DNA of 64,000 bases from Caballeronia sp031450805 (GCF_031450805.1 NZ_JARTVY010000001.1:1736001-1800000); one strand, 5' to 3'. Numbered from the stretch's first letter, positions 7,793 to 17,375 are shown. The notes: a model not told the origin generated them from the letters alone. Numbers and translations are program-made.

Positions 7793-8613
7793 CGCAGCCG
7801 CGCGCGCGCAGACAGCCGCAGCCAGTGACGCAGCGCGATCAGCGCGCCGACCACGCTCATCATCGAGCCGGGAATCCATAGCAAGAGTCCGCCGATCTGC
7901 TGATCGCGCATCGGCGTGATCCAGGTGAAGGCGCGGCCGCAAATCGAATAGATCAGATACAGCTCGTGCGGCGTGAAGAAGATGAACGCGCCGAGGACGA
8001 TCTGCGGCGGAATTGCGGCAATCACGACGAGAATGCGTCGACCGGGCGCGAGCCGCGCGGGCGGCGCGGGACGCGGATCGAGCACGAGCCACCAGAAGAG
8101 CAGGCCGTCGATCACCATGCTCCAGTTCATCACGCGATAGAGGCGGTAATCGAGCATCGCGTTGAAGTGAATCGGCGATAGCAGCCAGAAGTAGATCAGC
8201 CCGACGAAAAGCGTCACCGCGACGAGCGGATTGAACACGATATCGAACGTCACGCGAGCGACGCGCGTCCGCCCGGCCGGACGCAGCCAGCGCCGCCGCC
8301 ATTCGAACGGCACGCCGGCGCGCAGCGCCGCGCCCGGATACGACAGCGCGATCAGAAACGGCCCGAGGTGATGCAGCACCAGATGCTGCAGCCGGTGCAT
8401 GAAAAACTCGTGCTCGAAGAAGTAATCGAGCCGCGTATGCAGCGCCACGTACAGCGCGCTCAGCCCAAGCCAGAAGGCGATGCGGCGCGATACCGATACC
8501 CGCGCATGCCCCGCGCCGCGCGCAAAAAGCACGGCGGCGATGAGTATCGCGGCCACGACCGTCGGCGACGGCTCCCAGGGTTCGAGCCAGTAAAGCAGCG
8601 TCGTCATCGTCAC
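7699..8613 (-). CDS. CtaG-like cytochrome c oxidase assembly membrane protein (caa3_CtaG family)
   Basis: A protein of 304 residues with about seven predicted transmembrane helices. It contains the histidine-rich HEFFMHRLQHLVLHHLGP segment typical of caa3-type CtaG/DUF1404 membrane proteins, which help assemble the copper site of heme-copper oxidases. The start is a GTG that overlaps the TGA of the SCO gene (ATG two codons later is an alternative), so the two genes are translationally coupled. This context supports a role in oxidase copper delivery. The last 30-odd residues are read antisense to the ElaA gene and look unstructured; the family core probably ends before them. Confidence 0.85.
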   Translation of the reverse strand: MTMTTLLYWLEPWEPSPTVVAAILIAAVLFARGAGHARVSVSRRIAFWLGLSALYVALHTRLDYFFEHEFFMHRLQHLVLHHLGPFLIALSYPGAALRAGVPFEWRRRWLRPAGRTRVARVTFDIVFNPLVAVTLFVGLIYFWLLSPIHFNAMLDYRLYRVMNWSMVIDGLLFWWLVLDPRPAPPARLAPGRRILVVIAAIPPQIVLGAFIFFTPHELYLIYSICGRAFTWITPMRDQQIGGLLLWIPGSMMSVVGALIALRHWLRLSARARLRQESKPGRRIHTCGMPSSSCTPDDATNPNAP

Positions 8614-9242
8614 GCGTCCTTCGCGTGGATGATGCGGCGCAGATCGGCGGCGATCGCGTCGATCGAATCGCGGTCCGTGGCGAGCAGGCGCGCGCGGCCG
8701 TCGCGATCGAAGATATAGACCGCCGAGCTGTGCGTCACTTCATACGCGCCGTTCGGATCGCGCTTTTCCATCTGATACGCCACGCGATACCGCTGCGCGA
8801 CGGCCTCGATCGCGCGATCGCCACCCGTGAGGCCGACTGCGCGCCGGTCGTCGAACGCGCGGACGTATGCGTGCAGGAGCGCGGGCGTATCGCGGGCGGG
8901 ATCGACGGAAACGAACACGACGCGCGCCGCGTCTGCATCCGGCCCGAGCTGCCGGAGCACCTGCATCAGACGCGCCATCGTTTCGGGACAGACATCGGGG
9001 CAGTGCGTGTAGCCGAAAAAGACGAGCGTCGCGCGGCCGGCGAACGAACGGCCGGTGACATGCGCGCCGGTGTCGTCGGTGAGCGAGAAGTTCAGATCGG
9101 GCAGGTGGCCGGACACGTCGGTCAGACGCCACGGCTCGGCCGGACGCGAGCACCCGGCGAGCGCACACAACGAAATAAGCGCGGTGAGAATGCGCCAGCG
9201 GCTCGCGCGCAGGAACGGCAGGGTGGGGAACGAAGCGTGCAT
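8610..9242 (-). CDS. SCO1/SenC copper chaperone lipoprotein
   Basis: A protein of 210 residues with a hydrophobic signal segment ending in the lipobox LAGC (Cys31), so it is likely anchored in the membrane facing the periplasm. The thioredoxin-like fold carries the copper-binding motif H80-C81-P-D-V-C85-P and a later histidine (H171). SCO proteins deliver copper to the CuA centre of cytochrome c oxidase. I chose the ATG at 9242 because it gives a compact signal peptide; an in-frame start 16 codons upstream is less likely. The gene overlaps the downstream ctaG-like gene. Confidence 0.92.
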   Translation of the reverse strand: MHASFPTLPFLRASRWRILTALISLCALAGCSRPAEPWRLTDVSGHLPDLNFSLTDDTGAHVTGRSFAGRATLVFFGYTHCPDVCPETMARLMQVLRQLGPDADAARVVFVSVDPARDTPALLHAYVRAFDDRRAVGLTGGDRAIEAVAQRYRVAYQMEKRDPNGAYEVTHSSAVYIFDRDGRARLLATDRDSIDAIAADLRRIIHAKDA

Positions 9243-9517
9243 CGGAAGTGGTCGGAGCGGCGTGCGGCGGGGGTTTGAAGGCAGGAACATCTATCGCAAA
9301 ATACACGCCTTCGAGGCCGTAGGTGGCGCATCATCTACCTTGCGGCTTATTTTTGAGACGATTTGCCGCATACTTCAGGCTCGCCGAAAGCCGGACGCAC
9401 GCATCCGTAAGTCGAGCGGCTCCGCAATCGAAAGCCGACGCACGTAACATGCGCGCCTTCGGCGTCGGCCCCGCCGCGACGAAGCAAGCCACGAGGCAAA
9501 CCACAGGCCAAAGATCG

Positions 9518-10270
9518 ATGCAAATTCTTCCCGATTCCCTGTCTCTTGCCGAGACCGCGTTCTTCTTCGATTTCGACGGCACGCTCGTCGAACTCGCCTC
9601 CACGCCCGACGGCATCTTCGTGCCGCGTTCGGTGCCCGACATCCTTGCATCGCTGCGGCGCGCGACCAATAACGCGGTCGCGGTCGTGTCGGGGCGCGGC
9701 ATCGACAATATCGATTCGTTCCTGCAGATACCCGATCTGCCCGTCGCCGGGATGCACGGCGCGGAGCGGCGCGACGCCAACGGCGACGTGCAGCGCATCG
9801 GCTTCCACGACGAGCGGCTCTTGCGCATGGAGCACGTGCTCGAAGGCGTGGTCAACGCGAATCCGGGCATGCTGCTCGAAATCAAGGGCGCGGCGCTCGC
9901 GCTGCATTACCGGAACGCGCCCGAGCGCGAGCCGACCGCGCGCGCGGCCACCGAGCGTCTCGTCGCGGAATACGCCGATGCCTACGTGCTTCAGCCGGGC
10001 AAGATGGTGTACGAAATCAAGCCGAAGGGCGTCGACAAGGGCCGCGCGTTGCGTGCATTCATGGCCGAGCCGCCGTTCACGGGACGAAAGCCTGTCTTCA
10101 TCGGCGACGATCTCACCGACGAGAAAGGCTTCGCGGTCGTCAACGAATTCGATGGCCTGTCGATCAAGGTCGGCGCGGGCGAAACCGTGGCGCGGGCGCG
10201 CATCGAATCGGTGGAACTGCTGCTCGACTGGCTCCAGGTGATCGCGGGCACGGCCGGGAAGCACGCCTGA
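9518..10270 (+). CDS. otsB: Trehalose-6-phosphate phosphatase
   Basis: A protein of 250 residues of the HAD superfamily. The nucleophile motif D18-F-D20-G-T is at the N-terminus, with a VSGRG motif II and a C-terminal FIGDDLTDEKGF motif. It removes phosphate from trehalose-6-phosphate made by OtsA. I chose the ATG at 9518 because the conserved core begins about ten residues later; the frame is open well upstream. Its TGA overlaps the otsA ATG (TGATG), so the two are translationally coupled. Trehalose is a stress and osmotic protectant in this group. Confidence 0.95.
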   Translation: MQILPDSLSLAETAFFFDFDGTLVELASTPDGIFVPRSVPDILASLRRATNNAVAVVSGRGIDNIDSFLQIPDLPVAGMHGAERRDANGDVQRIGFHDERLLRMEHVLEGVVNANPGMLLEIKGAALALHYRNAPEREPTARAATERLVAEYADAYVLQPGKMVYEIKPKGVDKGRALRAFMAEPPFTGRKPVFIGDDLTDEKGFAVVNEFDGLSIKVGAGETVARARIESVELLLDWLQVIAGTAGKHA

Positions 10271-11652
10271 TGGGCCGCCTGATTATCGTGTCGAACCGGG
10301 TTGCGCCGATCTCGGAAGGCGGCCCGGCGGCGGGCGGGCTCGCGGTCGGCGTCTATGACGCGCTCAAGGAAACCGGCGGCGTGTGGTTCGGCTGGAGCGG
10401 CGACGTGCTGGCTGCGCCGCCCGAGGCGATCACGCTGGAAGAGCAGGGGCCGGTGACGTTCGCGACCATCGGTCTCGCGCGCCGCGATTATGACCAGTAT
10501 TACCGCGGCTTTTCGAACGCGACGCTGTGGCCGGCGTTTCACTATCGCCCGGATCTGATCGAATTCGATCCCGAAGAATACGACGGCTATTGCCGCGTGA
10601 ACCGCTGGCTCGCCGCGCAGCTCGTGCCGCTGCTCAGGCCCGACGACGTCATCTGGGTGCACGACTATCACCTGATTCCGTTCGCTCAGGCGTTGCGCGA
10701 ACTGGGCGTGACGAACCGCATCGGCTTCTTCCTGCACATCCCGTTTCCGGCGTCGCAGATTCTGTTGAGCGTGCCGCGCCATCGAGAACTGGTCGAGGCG
10801 CTGTGCGCGTTCGATCTGCTCGGCTTCCAGACCAGCCCCGACCTGCATGCGTTCTGCGATTACATCGAGACTGAAGCGGGCGGCGCGCTCACCCGGCATA
10901 CGACGAAGCCGGTGGAAGTTCGCGCGTTCGGCAAGGTGCTGAAGGCGGCGGCGTATCCGATCGGCGTGTATCCCGATGAAGTGCGCGCGCTGGCAAAAGA
11001 CGGCGAAGGCGGCCGCGACGTGCAGACCGTGAAGGCGACGCTGCACGAACGCAAGCTCGTGATGAGCGTCGATCGGCTCGATTATTCGAAGGGGCTGGTC
11101 GAGCGTTTCCGGGCGTTCGAGCGCCTGATGGAGCACGATCCGCAGCAGCGCAACAACGTGTCGTTCCTGCAGATCGCGCCGCCGACGCGCTCGGACGTCG
11201 ACGCCTACCGCGATATCCGGCTGCAACTGGAAGCGGAGTCCGGCCGCATCAACGGTCGATACGCCGAGCTCGACTGGACGCCGATCCGCTATATCCATCG
11301 CCAGTACGAGCGGCCGGTGCTCGCTGCGTTGTTCCGCGAGGCGCATGTCGGTTTCGTCACGCCGCTGCGTGACGGCATGAATCTGGTCGCCAAGGAGTAC
11401 GTGTCGGCGCAGGACCCGGACGATCCCGGCGTACTCGTGCTGTCGCAATTCGCGGGCGCGGCGCGGGAACTGAAGGCGGCGTTGATCGTGAATCCGCTCG
11501 ATATCGACGGCATGGCGGAAGCGCTCGCCACTGCGCTGGCGATGCCGCTCGACGAGCGGCGCGCGAGACATCGCGACATGTATGCGCTGCTGCGGGACAA
11601 CAACGTGTCGGTGTGGCGCGATAACTTCCTGCGCGATCTGAAGGCGCGCTGA
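10270..11652 (+). CDS. otsA: Trehalose-6-phosphate synthase (GT20)
   Basis: A protein of 460 residues, normal for bacterial OtsA. It joins UDP-glucose and glucose-6-phosphate. Recognisable family elements are the N-terminal LIIVSNRVAP and AGGLAVG loop, the WVHDYHLIP and FFLHIPFP segments, the VDRLDYSKGL motif that contacts the phosphate and UDP, and LRDGMNLVAKEYV near the C-terminus. It is coupled to otsB by a one-base overlap. The hairpin just downstream has its T-run on the opposite strand and serves the convergent ABC gene. Confidence 0.97.
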   Translation: MGRLIIVSNRVAPISEGGPAAGGLAVGVYDALKETGGVWFGWSGDVLAAPPEAITLEEQGPVTFATIGLARRDYDQYYRGFSNATLWPAFHYRPDLIEFDPEEYDGYCRVNRWLAAQLVPLLRPDDVIWVHDYHLIPFAQALRELGVTNRIGFFLHIPFPASQILLSVPRHRELVEALCAFDLLGFQTSPDLHAFCDYIETEAGGALTRHTTKPVEVRAFGKVLKAAAYPIGVYPDEVRALAKDGEGGRDVQTVKATLHERKLVMSVDRLDYSKGLVERFRAFERLMEHDPQQRNNVSFLQIAPPTRSDVDAYRDIRLQLEAESGRINGRYAELDWTPIRYIHRQYERPVLAALFREAHVGFVTPLRDGMNLVAKEYVSAQDPDDPGVLVLSQFAGAARELKAALIVNPLDIDGMAEALATALAMPLDERRARHRDMYALLRDNNVSVWRDNFLRDLKAR

Positions 11653-11656
11653 GCGC

Positions 11657-11690
11657 GTAAAAAAGCCGCGTTTCCTTTCGGGAAACGCGG
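11657..11690 (-). terminator. Intrinsic terminator of the ABC exporter gene
   Basis: AGCCGCGTTTCC pairs with GGAAACGCGGCT. On the minus strand it is followed by TTTTTT, just past the exporter stop codon and between convergent otsA and the exporter. Confidence 0.85.
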
Positions 11691-11711
11691 CTCGGTCTCG
11701 CTTTGCTCTCC

Positions 11712-13592
11712 TCACGCCGGCTGCTTGTGCGGCGTCGCGACGATCGAGGGCAGCTTGCCGTGCTGCTTCGCCAGCAACTCCCGATACAGCCCCGGACGTT
11801 CGCGCAGTTCTTGCGGCGAGCCGTCGTCGATGACCTTGCCCGCGCTCATCACGATAATGCGATCGAAGTTCTGCAGTGTCGACAGACGGTGCGCAATCGC
11901 GATGACCGTGCGGCCGACCATCAGCCGGTCGAGCGCCTGCTGAATCGCTTCTTCCGATGCGCTGTCGAGCGCCGAGGTCGCCTCGTCGAGCAGCAGGATC
12001 GGCGCGTTCTTGAGAATGGCGCGCGCAATCGCGATGCGTTGCCGCTGCCCGCCCGACAGCTTCACGCCGCGATCGCCGACGATCGTATCGAAGCCTTCCG
12101 GCATCGCTTCGATGAAGTCCGTGCAGCGCGCCTCGCGCGCGGCGGCGAGCACTTCCTCGCGGCTCGCATCGGGACGTCCGTACGCGATGTTCTCGAACAC
12201 CGTGCGATGGAACAGCGAAATGTCCTGCGGCACCAGCGCAATCGCGTGGCGCAGGCTGTCCTGCGTGATCGCGGCGATATCCTGCCCGTCGATCTTGATG
12301 CTGCCCTTCTGTGTCTCGTAAAAACGCTGCAGCAGCGCGAGGACGGTCGATTTGCCCGCGCCCGACTTGCCGATCAGACCGACGCGCTGACCCGCCTCGA
12401 TATGCAGATGGAAGTTGTCGAGAATCGGGCGGCGGCGCGGATAGGCGAACGTGATGCCTTCGAAATCGACGCGCCCGCCCTGCGGCACGAGTTCCGTCGC
12501 GTCTGAGCGATCCGGCATGCCGTGCGGTTCCAGCAACGTCTGCACGGCTTCGGCGAGGCGCGCGACGTGCTGCGTCACATCGACGAGAGCGACGGCGAGA
12601 TCGCGCGTGCCGTGCAGGATGGTGAAGCCGAGCGAGCTGACGAGCACGATATCGCCCGAGGTCGCGCGGCCTTGCGACCACAGCCACAGGGCCCAGCCGA
12701 GGAGGCCAGCCGACAGAATCGCCGTCACGACCGCGTGAAAGAGGCGCAGCTTTTCAAGGTACAGCAGGCTTTGCTGACGCGCGACCATCTCGGCCTTCAC
12801 GGTCGAGCCGAAGCGCTTCTGCTCGCGGAACGTCATGCCGAACGCGCGCACGAGCGACATGTTGCCGATCACGTCGACGAGCTCGCCGTCCACCGAGGCG
12901 GCCTTCGACGCGAAACTGTGATGCCGCGCCGAACCGCGCTTGGCGAGCCGATACAGGATGAACGCGAGCACCAGCGAGCAGCACATCAGCCCGGCGGCCA
13001 TCAGCGGGTTCACCGCGACGATCATCACGATCGCGCCCAGCACCGCGATACAGGGCGGCAGGACGTTCCACGCCATCACGTTTTCGGACGTGTAGATGGC
13101 GTTCGATGTCGCCGTGATGCGGCTCGCGAGCATACCCGGCTGCTTTTCGGAGAAGTACGTGGGCGAGTGGCCGGAGAGATAGGAGAAGAGGTCCTTGCGC
13201 AAGTCGCCGGTGACGATCACGAACACGTGCGCGCCGACCCAGCCGCCGACCCGCCAGAGCAGGTTGTCGGCGGCGATCAGCCCGACCAGGATCATGAAGG
13301 CGCCCCAGAGCGGACCGGGATGGCCGCGCCCCTGGCCGAGCACGTCGATCAGATGCTTGATCGCGTATTGCGATGCGAGCGCGCAACCGACCGCGGCGAA
13401 CACGCTGCAAAGCACGATGGCATGGGCGACCGGATGCCGGCGGATGTAGCGCATCAGGAACGCGAGCGGGCGATTCGCGTAGCTCGCGAGCTTCGCGTTG
13501 TGCGCGTTACGCTGGGAGACGGTGAGTTGGTCCAATGGTCTTTTTTGGTCGTAAAGCGGTTGAGCGTGTGTTGCGTCTTCGGGCGATGCCAT
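11712..13592 (-). CDS. ABC exporter, fused permease and ATPase (MsbA/Bcr-like half-transporter)
   Basis: A protein of 626 residues. The first roughly 340 residues form a six-helix type I exporter domain, followed by an ABC ATPase with Walker A GKSGAGKST (near 405), signature LSGGQRQR (near 510), Walker B ILLLDEATSALD (near 533) and an H-loop AHRLS. This layout is a homodimeric half-transporter exporting lipid or drug-like substrates; the substrate cannot be read from the sequence. No partner gene lies next to it. The upstream region is 840 bases without a gene, and a terminator follows. Confidence 0.93.
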   Translation of the reverse strand: MASPEDATHAQPLYDQKRPLDQLTVSQRNAHNAKLASYANRPLAFLMRYIRRHPVAHAIVLCSVFAAVGCALASQYAIKHLIDVLGQGRGHPGPLWGAFMILVGLIAADNLLWRVGGWVGAHVFVIVTGDLRKDLFSYLSGHSPTYFSEKQPGMLASRITATSNAIYTSENVMAWNVLPPCIAVLGAIVMIVAVNPLMAAGLMCCSLVLAFILYRLAKRGSARHHSFASKAASVDGELVDVIGNMSLVRAFGMTFREQKRFGSTVKAEMVARQQSLLYLEKLRLFHAVVTAILSAGLLGWALWLWSQGRATSGDIVLVSSLGFTILHGTRDLAVALVDVTQHVARLAEAVQTLLEPHGMPDRSDATELVPQGGRVDFEGITFAYPRRRPILDNFHLHIEAGQRVGLIGKSGAGKSTVLALLQRFYETQKGSIKIDGQDIAAITQDSLRHAIALVPQDISLFHRTVFENIAYGRPDASREEVLAAAREARCTDFIEAMPEGFDTIVGDRGVKLSGGQRQRIAIARAILKNAPILLLDEATSALDSASEEAIQQALDRLMVGRTVIAIAHRLSTLQNFDRIIVMSAGKVIDDGSPQELRERPGLYRELLAKQHGKLPSIVATPHKQPA

Positions 13593-14435
13593 TCACATCA
13601 CGTCTGTCCGATGCGCTGGACATCGAACCCGGCGACGACGCGCCGTCTTCACTGGCTGAATTGTAGCCAGTAACCGGAAAGGCGAACGTCATTCAGGCAA
13701 ACGATGCGCGGCCCGTTCCGCCGGCTCTGCATCGAACAGTCGTTCATTCAGCCGGCGAGGCGGCGGCGCTGCGTCGATAGACGGCCGCACACGACCTTGG
13801 GCTTGGGCGCGCATTGTAAGCACAACGCGCGCATTTTTGCGATGGAGCGTGGCCGGACGCGGAATTCATCCACTGGAGGCCCGCGCTCGTGACCGGAGGC
13901 GCCTTCACGACAACGGGGAGAAAGCACGCGTCGCGCCAGCGTCTTGCTCGAAGCCGCCGCGCCGGGCGCGCGCGAAGCGGCTCCGGTGCGTGGCCGAAGC
14001 ACGTGCTCCAATGTAGAACAACCTTAATAAACAGGGGTTTGCAAAGTGTTTCCCCCGTGTAACAAGGTAAATAAGTTGAAATGCACCGCCTATTTGCGCC
14101 GTCGCAAGCTCCATAATGCGCCCCAGCTTCTCACCGGCTTTTGAACAAGCCGATAGCACGAAAATATTCGACAGCTTTCTGTAGGAAGCCGTCAACCTGC
14201 CGGGAGGAAGCGCGTTATTTCCATGCGTGGCGCTTTTTGAGATATGGTCTCGGACCTGCCCTGTTCCGAGTCGCGCCAAGCAGTGATCGGCGACCCCCGC
14301 TTCTTTCACTCGAGCACCAGCTTTCACGCCGCGGCGACTGCGCAGTGACTGCTTTCGCCCGAGGCGAGCGATTCGCTCCCGACGTCAACACGACAGCAGT
14401 ACTTTGCCTGATCTTTCATTAGGAGTTTCACGACA
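13593..14435. other. Gene-free intergenic region of about 840 bases
   Basis: This lies between two divergent genes. Open frames on both strands here have improbable composition and no recognisable motif, so I call none of them. The right half (about 14000-14430) is visibly AT-richer than the flanks and should hold the promoter and leader of the glycosyltransferase gene. An AGGAG ribosome-binding site is at 14421-14425. Confidence 0.6.
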
Positions 14436-15497
14436 ATGCGAATCGCTCAAATCGCGCCCCTCCACGAGGCTGTTCCGCCGAAGCTGTATGGCGGCACGGA
14501 ACGCGTGGTGTCATATCTGACCGAGGCACTCGTCGAGGCCGGACACGACGTCACGCTCTTCGCGAGCGGTGATTCGCAAACGTCCGCGAAGCTCGAAGCT
14601 TTCTGGCCGCAGGCGTTGCGTCTCGATCCGACGATCCGCGACACGATGGCTCCGCACATGCTGCTGCTCGAGGAAGTCCGCCGCCGCGCCGACGAATTCG
14701 ACGTGCTGCATTTCCACATCGACTATTACCCGTTCTCGCTGTTCGCGCGCCAGCCGGTGCCGTTCCTGACGACGATGCACGGCCGCCTCGACCTGCCCGA
14801 GCTCCAGCCGATCTTCCGCACGTTCAACGACGTGCCGGTCGTGTCGATTTCGGACAACCAGCGCCAGCCGCTGCCGCAGGCGAACTGGCTGTCGACGGTG
14901 TATCACGGCCTGCCGGAAAACCTGCTGACGCCGATCCCGAACGTGAAGCCGGGCTATCTCGCATTCCTCGGCCGCATTTCGCCGGAAAAGCGCGTCGACC
15001 GGGCGATTCGCATCGCGCAGGCCGCGGGCATGAAAATCAAGATCGCCGCCAAGCTCGACAAGGCCGATCGCGCCTACTACGAAGAAGAGATCAAGCCGCT
15101 CTTCGCGCTGCCGCACGTCGAGTACATCGGCGAAATCAGCGAAGCCGAGAAGACCGAGTTCCTGGGCAACGCGCACGCGCTGCTGTTCCCGATCGACTGG
15201 CCGGAGCCCTTCGGTCTCGTGATGATCGAGGCGATGGCCTGCGGCACGCCGGTCATCGCGTTCAATCGCGGCTCGGTGCCGGAAGTGATCGAGAACGGCG
15301 TGTCGGGCTTCGTCGTGGAAGACGAGTTGTCGGCGATCGCCGCGGTGAAGCGTCTCGACACGCTGTCGCGCGCCAAGGTGCGTGAAGCGTTCGAAACGCG
15401 CTTCTCGTCGAAGGTCATGGCTGCGCGCTACGTGCAGAACTACGAGGAACTGCTGCGCCAGAAGCGCCGCACGGTTCTGCGCGAAGCCAACGCCTGA
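14436..15497 (+). CDS. Glycosyltransferase family 4 protein
   Basis: A protein of 353 residues with a GT-B fold. The N-terminus reads MRIAQIAPLHEAVPPKLYGG, with the glycine-rich acceptor-side loop G-G-T-E-R. The C-terminal half has the GT4 nucleotide-sugar region: LGRISPEKRVD, then FPIDWPEPFGLVMIEAMACGTPVIA with the E-x7-E pattern. Donor and acceptor cannot be assigned from sequence. It stands alone behind a long AT-richer leader, not within a polysaccharide cluster. A GC-rich hairpin follows the gene. Confidence 0.9.
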   Translation: MRIAQIAPLHEAVPPKLYGGTERVVSYLTEALVEAGHDVTLFASGDSQTSAKLEAFWPQALRLDPTIRDTMAPHMLLLEEVRRRADEFDVLHFHIDYYPFSLFARQPVPFLTTMHGRLDLPELQPIFRTFNDVPVVSISDNQRQPLPQANWLSTVYHGLPENLLTPIPNVKPGYLAFLGRISPEKRVDRAIRIAQAAGMKIKIAAKLDKADRAYYEEEIKPLFALPHVEYIGEISEAEKTEFLGNAHALLFPIDWPEPFGLVMIEAMACGTPVIAFNRGSVPEVIENGVSGFVVEDELSAIAAVKRLDTLSRAKVREAFETRFSSKVMAARYVQNYEELLRQKRRTVLREANA

Positions 15498-15540
15498 GCG
15501 TCGTTGCATCGCCCGTGCCGCAGCGATGCGGCATGACCGA

Positions 15541-15575
15541 CGCCCCGCGTGCCGCAAGGTGCGCGGGGCGTTGTG
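15541..15575 (+). terminator. Probable terminator hairpin after the glycosyltransferase gene
   Basis: CGCCCCGCG pairs with CGCGGGGCG (15541-15549 and 15562-15570) around CC-gcaa-GG. Only a weak T-rich tail (TTGTGCT) follows, so efficiency is uncertain. Confidence 0.5.
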
Positions 15576-15634
15576 CTGTCGGCACAGTCAAGTGGCAAAT
15601 TGGAGCGCGGGGCCGCGTTCGCGTTGCGAAACCT

Positions 15635-15662
15635 CTGACGACATCCGCAATCTCCCTATAAT
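15635..15662 (+). promoter_or_regulatory. Likely sigma-70 promoter for the membrane-protein gene
   Basis: A perfect -10 TATAAT (15657-15662) with a -35-like CTGACG at 15635-15640 and a 16-base spacer. It lies about 125 bases before the chosen start. Confidence 0.55.
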
Positions 15663-15787
15663 GACCGGGCTTCGCGAGGCGAAGCGCATGGCCGCCCGAC
15701 GGCGTGCATCATGTATCGATGGCAATCAATTGCATGGGACCGAATGCGGCGCAAGAACGCCCGCGCCGGTCGAGAGGAGCGCACGTT

Positions 15788-16621
15788 TTGGCGAGAACCA
15801 GGCAAACCAGCGCGGCGCCGGCACCGGGCGCAGGCACCGTTTTCGCGCTGCGGGCGATCGGAGTCGTACTTGCGGCGCGATGGGCGTTCTCCATGTCGCA
15901 GATGGGCTATTTGTCCTCGCTGCGCGCAATGACATCATCGCCGTGGGCGTGCCTCAACCTGGTGCTCATTTTTCTGCTGATTGTCCTGCCGGGCGCGAAG
16001 GCGCGCATGGACCGGCCGCTGCATCCGCTGCCGCAATGGCTTCGGCAGGCGCTGCGCTTTATCGCGCTGCTCACGTTCGGATTCGCGGTGTTCTCGGTCG
16101 GCGCGTTCGTCTGGACGGCGGGCTGGCGGCGGTTCTTGCATGCGCTCGCCGAGACCAACGGCTGGATGGCCGTCGGCCCGGCGCTGTATGCAGTCGTGAT
16201 GTGGATCTGCCGCCCGCGCGCGCTGTGGCGCACGAACATCGCGGCGAGGCGCTTCGCCATCGGCCGATACGCCATTTCCCTCGATCCCGTCACCCGCACC
16301 GCGATGGTCTGGGCCGAGAGCCGCAAGCTCGGCCAATACGACGCGCGCGAGCTTTCGGTCAAATGGCCGACGCCGCCTGACACCCGCGCCGCATCGTCCC
16401 CGACGATACTGACGCCATCGACGCAGCCGGCTGCGCCGTTGGTGCAAGGGAACGGCATCGCGCGGCGAGGCTGGTTCACACGCCGTCCGAAAGTCGAGTT
16501 GCTCTGGGATTCGCCCGCCGCTGCCGGGCACAACCGCACGACGGTGTTTCGCGCGCCGCTCGCCACCGAAGGCGATCGCAGCGCGGCGCGTGCGCTGGAT
16601 AGCACCCTGCATCAGGTTTGA
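15788..16621 (+). CDS. Predicted inner-membrane protein of unknown function
   Basis: I do not recognise this family. Starting at TTG 15788 gives 277 residues. That start has a good Shine-Dalgarno AGAGGAG eight bases upstream, whereas upstream ATG/GTG codons in frame (15704, 15719) lack one. Three to four hydrophobic segments lie in the first 150 residues: around ALRAIGVVLAA, LNLVLIFLLIVLP, FIALLTFGFAVFSVGAF and PALYAVVMWIC. A hydrophilic C-terminal half follows with a possible compact domain (RFAIGRYAISLDPVTRTAMVW) and a proline/alanine-rich linker. The next gene, 47 bases on, also encodes a membrane protein. Confidence 0.65.
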   Translation: MARTRQTSAAPAPGAGTVFALRAIGVVLAARWAFSMSQMGYLSSLRAMTSSPWACLNLVLIFLLIVLPGAKARMDRPLHPLPQWLRQALRFIALLTFGFAVFSVGAFVWTAGWRRFLHALAETNGWMAVGPALYAVVMWICRPRALWRTNIAARRFAIGRYAISLDPVTRTAMVWAESRKLGQYDARELSVKWPTPPDTRAASSPTILTPSTQPAAPLVQGNGIARRGWFTRRPKVELLWDSPAAAGHNRTTVFRAPLATEGDRSAARALDSTLHQV

Positions 16622-16668
16622 TGCCGTTGTAGCGAGCAGGTCTTTCTTGTCGATCGTGGGAGGAAAGG

Positions 16669-17142
16669 ATGCTGATACGCTGGTTGCTTGCCGCACTTCA
16701 TCTGCTTGCTTTCGGCTTCGCGCTCGGTTCGGTGCTCGGGCGTGCGCGCGCGTTGCGGAGGCTCGACGCCGTGCAGTCGGTGCAGGCGAACGCAACGCGT
16801 CTGCGCGACGTGTTCCGCTCCGACTCCGTGTGGGGCGTGACGGCAATCGTGCTGATCGTGACGGGCGTGATGCGCGCGTTCGGCGGCTTCGAGAAGGGCG
16901 GCGCGTACTACCTGCATGAGCCGCTCTTTCACTTGAAGATGACCGCGCTGGTGGCGATCCTGCTGATCGAAGTGTCGCCGATGCTCGCGCTGATCCGCTG
17001 GCGTATGGCGCTCGCGCAGGGCGGGGCGATCGACTTGACGCGCGCGCGGCGCTTCGCATGGATGAGCGACGTGCAAGCGGCGCTTGTCATCATGATGGTG
17101 ATTGCGGCGAGCGGAATGGCGCGCGGCGTGTGGGCGCATTGA
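16669..17142 (+). CDS. DUF2214-family membrane protein
   Basis: A protein of 157 residues with four predicted transmembrane helices and a short R-R-L-D-A-V loop after the first, the pattern of the DUF2214 family (function unknown). The segment GVTAIVLIVTGVMRAFGGFEKG followed by a helix starting FHLKMTALVAILLIE is characteristic. A ribosome-binding site AGGAAAGG stands just before the ATG. A bidirectional terminator follows. Confidence 0.85.
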   Translation: MLIRWLLAALHLLAFGFALGSVLGRARALRRLDAVQSVQANATRLRDVFRSDSVWGVTAIVLIVTGVMRAFGGFEKGGAYYLHEPLFHLKMTALVAILLIEVSPMLALIRWRMALAQGGAIDLTRARRFAWMSDVQAALVIMMVIAASGMARGVWAH

Positions 17143-17164
17143 AGCGAACGTGGCCGACAAATGA

Positions 17165-17200
17165 AAAGGGCCCGAGTCGTGAGACTCGGGCCCTTTGATC
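17165..17200 (+). terminator. Bidirectional intrinsic terminator
   Basis: AAAGGGCCCGAGTC pairs with GACTCGGGCCCTTT around a four-base loop, with T-runs on both sides. It separates the DUF2214 gene from the convergent tRNA-Val unit. Confidence 0.9.
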
Positions 17201-17233
17201 TTCGGTGTCTTGGCTTTACCAGCACCGGAATCC

Positions 17234-17308
17234 TGGTGGGTAGTACTGGGATCGAACCAGTGACCCCTGCCGTGTGAAGGCAGTGCTCTACCGCTGAGCT
17301 AACCACCC
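17234..17308 (-). tRNA. tRNA-Val (CAC)
   Basis: Seventy-five bases with encoded CCA on the minus strand. The acceptor GGGTGGT pairs with ACTACCC (one G-T pair), and the anticodon loop TTCACAC gives CAC. It lies downstream of dnaQ on the same strand. Confidence 0.95.
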
Positions 17309-17375
17309 GAAGAGATTGAGATTATGTCAGGACTATCGCTCTTCGTAAAGCCGTTCTTTAAGAAAAAGCGAAAAA

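Noticed and set aside
13905..14327. Open frames inside the 840-base gap before the glycosyltransferase gene
   Set aside because: The translations have no motif, improbable composition and no ribosome-binding site.
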